From Shewanella psychrophila (GTDB lineage Bacteria > Pseudomonadota > Gammaproteobacteria > Enterobacterales > Shewanellaceae): a DNA stretch of 64,000 nt. This document shows, piece by piece, positions 62,652-64,000 of the stretch (position 1 is the first letter of the stretch; every line of letters begins with the position of its first letter). The stretch is taken from positions 3,286,001 through 3,350,000 of the forward strand of contig NZ_CP014782.1 of assembly GCF_002005305.1 (NCBI RefSeq). Reading direction: 5' to 3'. The notes below the pieces were generated by a model, which saw only the letters and a list, made by a program, of their open reading frames with translations, did not search any database and was not told where the DNA came from. Position numbers and translations under genes: made by a program.

Positions 62652-63095
62652 TTATTCTTCGAGCCCCCCAGACCAGCCGTTAGCAAACTCTCTGTCCAGA
62701 CTCTCAGAGCCAGGCTCATTATCTGATGAGTCACTGGCGGTCTCATCTTGCTTTTTCGATTTAACTTTGGCCTTAGCCTTGGTAATTAGCGGCTTATGCT
62801 TAGTAGCGTTCGCCTCAACCCACCCTTGATGCTTCTCCATAAATTCTGAACGAGCCGAGTCCCAGGCTGCACCATAAGTATCTTCTGCCGCCTTAATCCT
62901 TGCCTTATCGAGATCATGCAGATTTCCCGAGACTATCTCTTCGGCGTACTCAATTATCGTATCTCTCACCGCATTATAGAGGTAGATACGTCCCGCTTGA
63001 GCTTCAGGAAACTGCTTGTCATGAATCACAATGACATTGCCTCGAGCGGTTCTTAATTCGCCATACCATACTGGTGTTTTTGTTGTGTTATACAT
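62652..63095 (-). CDS. Conserved protein of unknown function
   Basis: Start taken at the ATG at 63095 (MYNTTKTPVWYGELRTARGN), with AAGGG 11 nt upstream; a GTG at 63146 would add 17 residues. The 147-residue protein has a compact N-terminal domain (GNVIVIHDKQFPEAQAGRIYLYNAVRDTIIEYAEEIV) and a C-terminal tail rich in Lys, then acidic, that is likely disordered. No signal peptide, membrane helix or known motif. I do not recognise a family. It converges on galM and lies 31 bp after its hairpin. Confidence 0.55.
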   Translation of the reverse strand: MYNTTKTPVWYGELRTARGNVIVIHDKQFPEAQAGRIYLYNAVRDTIIEYAEEIVSGNLHDLDKARIKAAEDTYGAAWDSARSEFMEKHQGWVEANATKHKPLITKAKAKVKSKKQDETASDSSDNEPGSESLDREFANGWSGGLEE

Positions 63096-63535
63096 ATATG
63101 CCAATACCCTTAAATCAACACATACAGGAAGAAGTCTGTTCGTCACTAGCCACTTAGACTAATAACACCCAATACGATCATCCGGTGTAGTTTCGGTCAA
63201 CAAGTACAAATGTTTGCCCATGATAAAAGAAAATCACCTTACTTTTTCCGTAAGGTCGCCCTGTGATCTGAACATCTCAGTCAATATCGAATTTAGCTTA
63301 AAGACACAGTTATTCAAGTTTTTCTGTGTAAAAAAAATTTAATCTACAATAAATAAACCATGTGCGCGGCTTTCTTAGACTCAGCCTAAATAAAAGGAAA
63401 ACTCATCATAATTACATTCAAATCAGCATCAGTAACAGCGTCAAACTCAATTACTTAGCCAAAAAGTAAAGCCAGTAATGACGAGTTTGAACTAGCCAGA
63501 TGACAGTGAGATTTCAATGAGACTACAAAAATATT
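63096..63535. other. Gap before the quinone oxidoreductase gene
   Basis: The 440-bp stretch contains no frame with a ribosome site and no clear hairpin. The minus-strand promoter of the 62652-63095 gene must be here. Confidence 0.4.
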
Positions 63536-64000
63536 TCAATCGAACTCTTCTCCATGGACCGCTAACACTATTTTTCCTCTGTGGCGACCCGACTCCATTA
63601 GTCGATGCGCACTAACACAGTCAGCGAGAGAGAACCTCGCCGATATATTAGGCACTAGCTTATTGGTGCTAGCTTCACCTTCTTGAGTCATATTCAATAA
63701 TGGCCAAACTTTTTTCCGTAACTCCGCGGCAATACTTGCCTTAGCTTCTACGCTCTGCGGCCTCAATGTGGAGCCAGTCCAAGTGATGCGCTTAGCCATG
63801 ATCCTGAATATATCCACTTGCGCCTGTGACCCTCTTTGCATTGCAACAGATACCATACGCCCATCGACGGCTAACGCCTTCAAGTTCTGGTTAATAAAAT
63901 CACCACCAGCAATATCGAACACCACATTCACCCCCATATTTGAGGTGTATTCCATCACAGGTTTAACAAAATCATCCTGATAGTTGAGGGCTAAATCCGC
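63536..64000 (-). CDS. NAD(P)H quinone oxidoreductase, 5' end beyond window
   Basis: The frame is open from the window edge to a stop at 63536 (154 residues, N-terminus missing). It matches the C-terminal half of zinc-free medium-chain dehydrogenases of the PIG3/QOR type: GVNVVFDIAGGDFINQNLKALAVDGRMVSVAMQRGS, WTGSTLRPQSVEAKASIAAEL, LADCVSAHRLMESGRHRGKIVL. These use NADPH to reduce quinones. The VVFDIAGG segment belongs to the cofactor-binding Rossmann part. Nothing unusual can be seen in this piece. Confidence 0.85.
   Translation of the reverse strand, partial: ADLALNYQDDFVKPVMEYTSNMGVNVVFDIAGGDFINQNLKALAVDGRMVSVAMQRGSQAQVDIFRIMAKRITWTGSTLRPQSVEAKASIAAELRKKVWPLLNMTQEGEASTNKLVPNISARFSLADCVSAHRLMESGRHRGKIVLAVHGEEFD

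Noticed and set aside
1..64000. CRISPR arrays or complete insertion sequences
   Set aside because: No spaced direct repeats and no transposase frame were seen on either strand.

Overview
The window looks like a chromosomal segment of a marine gammaproteobacterium, most probably Shewanella. The evidence is family-level recognition by eye, not a database search. It includes a 218-residue Qnr very close to QnrA (whose chromosomal source is Shewanella algae), an OXA-48/54/55-like class D beta-lactamase, a single-chain acetyl-CoA carboxylase-type fusion next to a LysR regulator, a RimK fused to a zinc-protease-like domain, tandem OmpC-type porins and many conserved gammaproteobacterial housekeeping genes. 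The species cannot be fixed. No phage, plasmid, CRISPR array or complete insertion sequence is visible.

Layout. 1-7445: an alpha-class (CS1/CFA-like) chaperone-usher fimbrial operon on the minus strand (two related major subunits, a CS1-like subunit, usher, chaperone and a tip protein cut by the window edge), divergent from a helix-turn-helix regulator. 7730-11672: qnr, an unknown lipoprotein divergent from an AraC-type regulator, and a small conserved protein. 11691-16733: outer-membrane barrel, half-size phosphate-binding-like protein and diguanylate cyclase in one overlapping operon, then the RimK fusion. 16996-24968: carboxylase fusion, LysR, OXA enzyme and an exported pyroglutamyl-peptidase-like protein. 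25134-29806: sprT, endA, rsmE, gshB and alkaline phosphatase. 29822-33900: a second copy of the binding-protein/barrel/c-di-GMP-enzyme cassette. 34303-40316: rsmC, a FapA-family gene, an M50 protease, tRNA-Leu(CAA), a 42-residue DUF3149 protein and a SieB-like membrane protein. 40535-46158: orphan sensor kinase, tcdA, and two tandem porins of which the first is frameshifted. 46399-54672: tpm, a Cys-rich protein, a Ser/Thr kinase, fxsA, dsbD and a CPA2 antiporter. 55149-62583: galactoside operon (exported GH2 beta-galactosidase, SSS sugar transporter, galK, galM). 62652-64000: unknown protein and a truncated quinone oxidoreductase gene.

Most notable. (1) Two paralogous three-gene cassettes each pair an outer-membrane beta-barrel with a one-lobe periplasmic binding-like protein and an inner-membrane c-di-GMP enzyme, so they look like a trans-envelope signalling module; I know of no characterised system with exactly this composition. 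(2) A porin gene has lost one A from a poly-A run at codons 2-4, while its neighbour keeps seven. (3) A family of CTAG-rich hairpins sits at the 3' ends of at least six genes. (4) A MITE-like 312-bp element has matched ends. (5) The pyroglutamyl-peptidase-like protein carries Ser where the catalytic Cys is expected. (6) Concentric inverted repeats lie between the AraC-type regulator and the lipoprotein gene.

How the genes may work together. The galactoside operon reads as a pathway: hydrolysis outside the cytoplasm, sodium-coupled uptake, anomer conversion and phosphorylation. The fimbrial operon and two c-di-GMP cassettes suggest surface-attachment control. qnr and the OXA gene look like resident chromosomal genes, since no mobile element flanks them.
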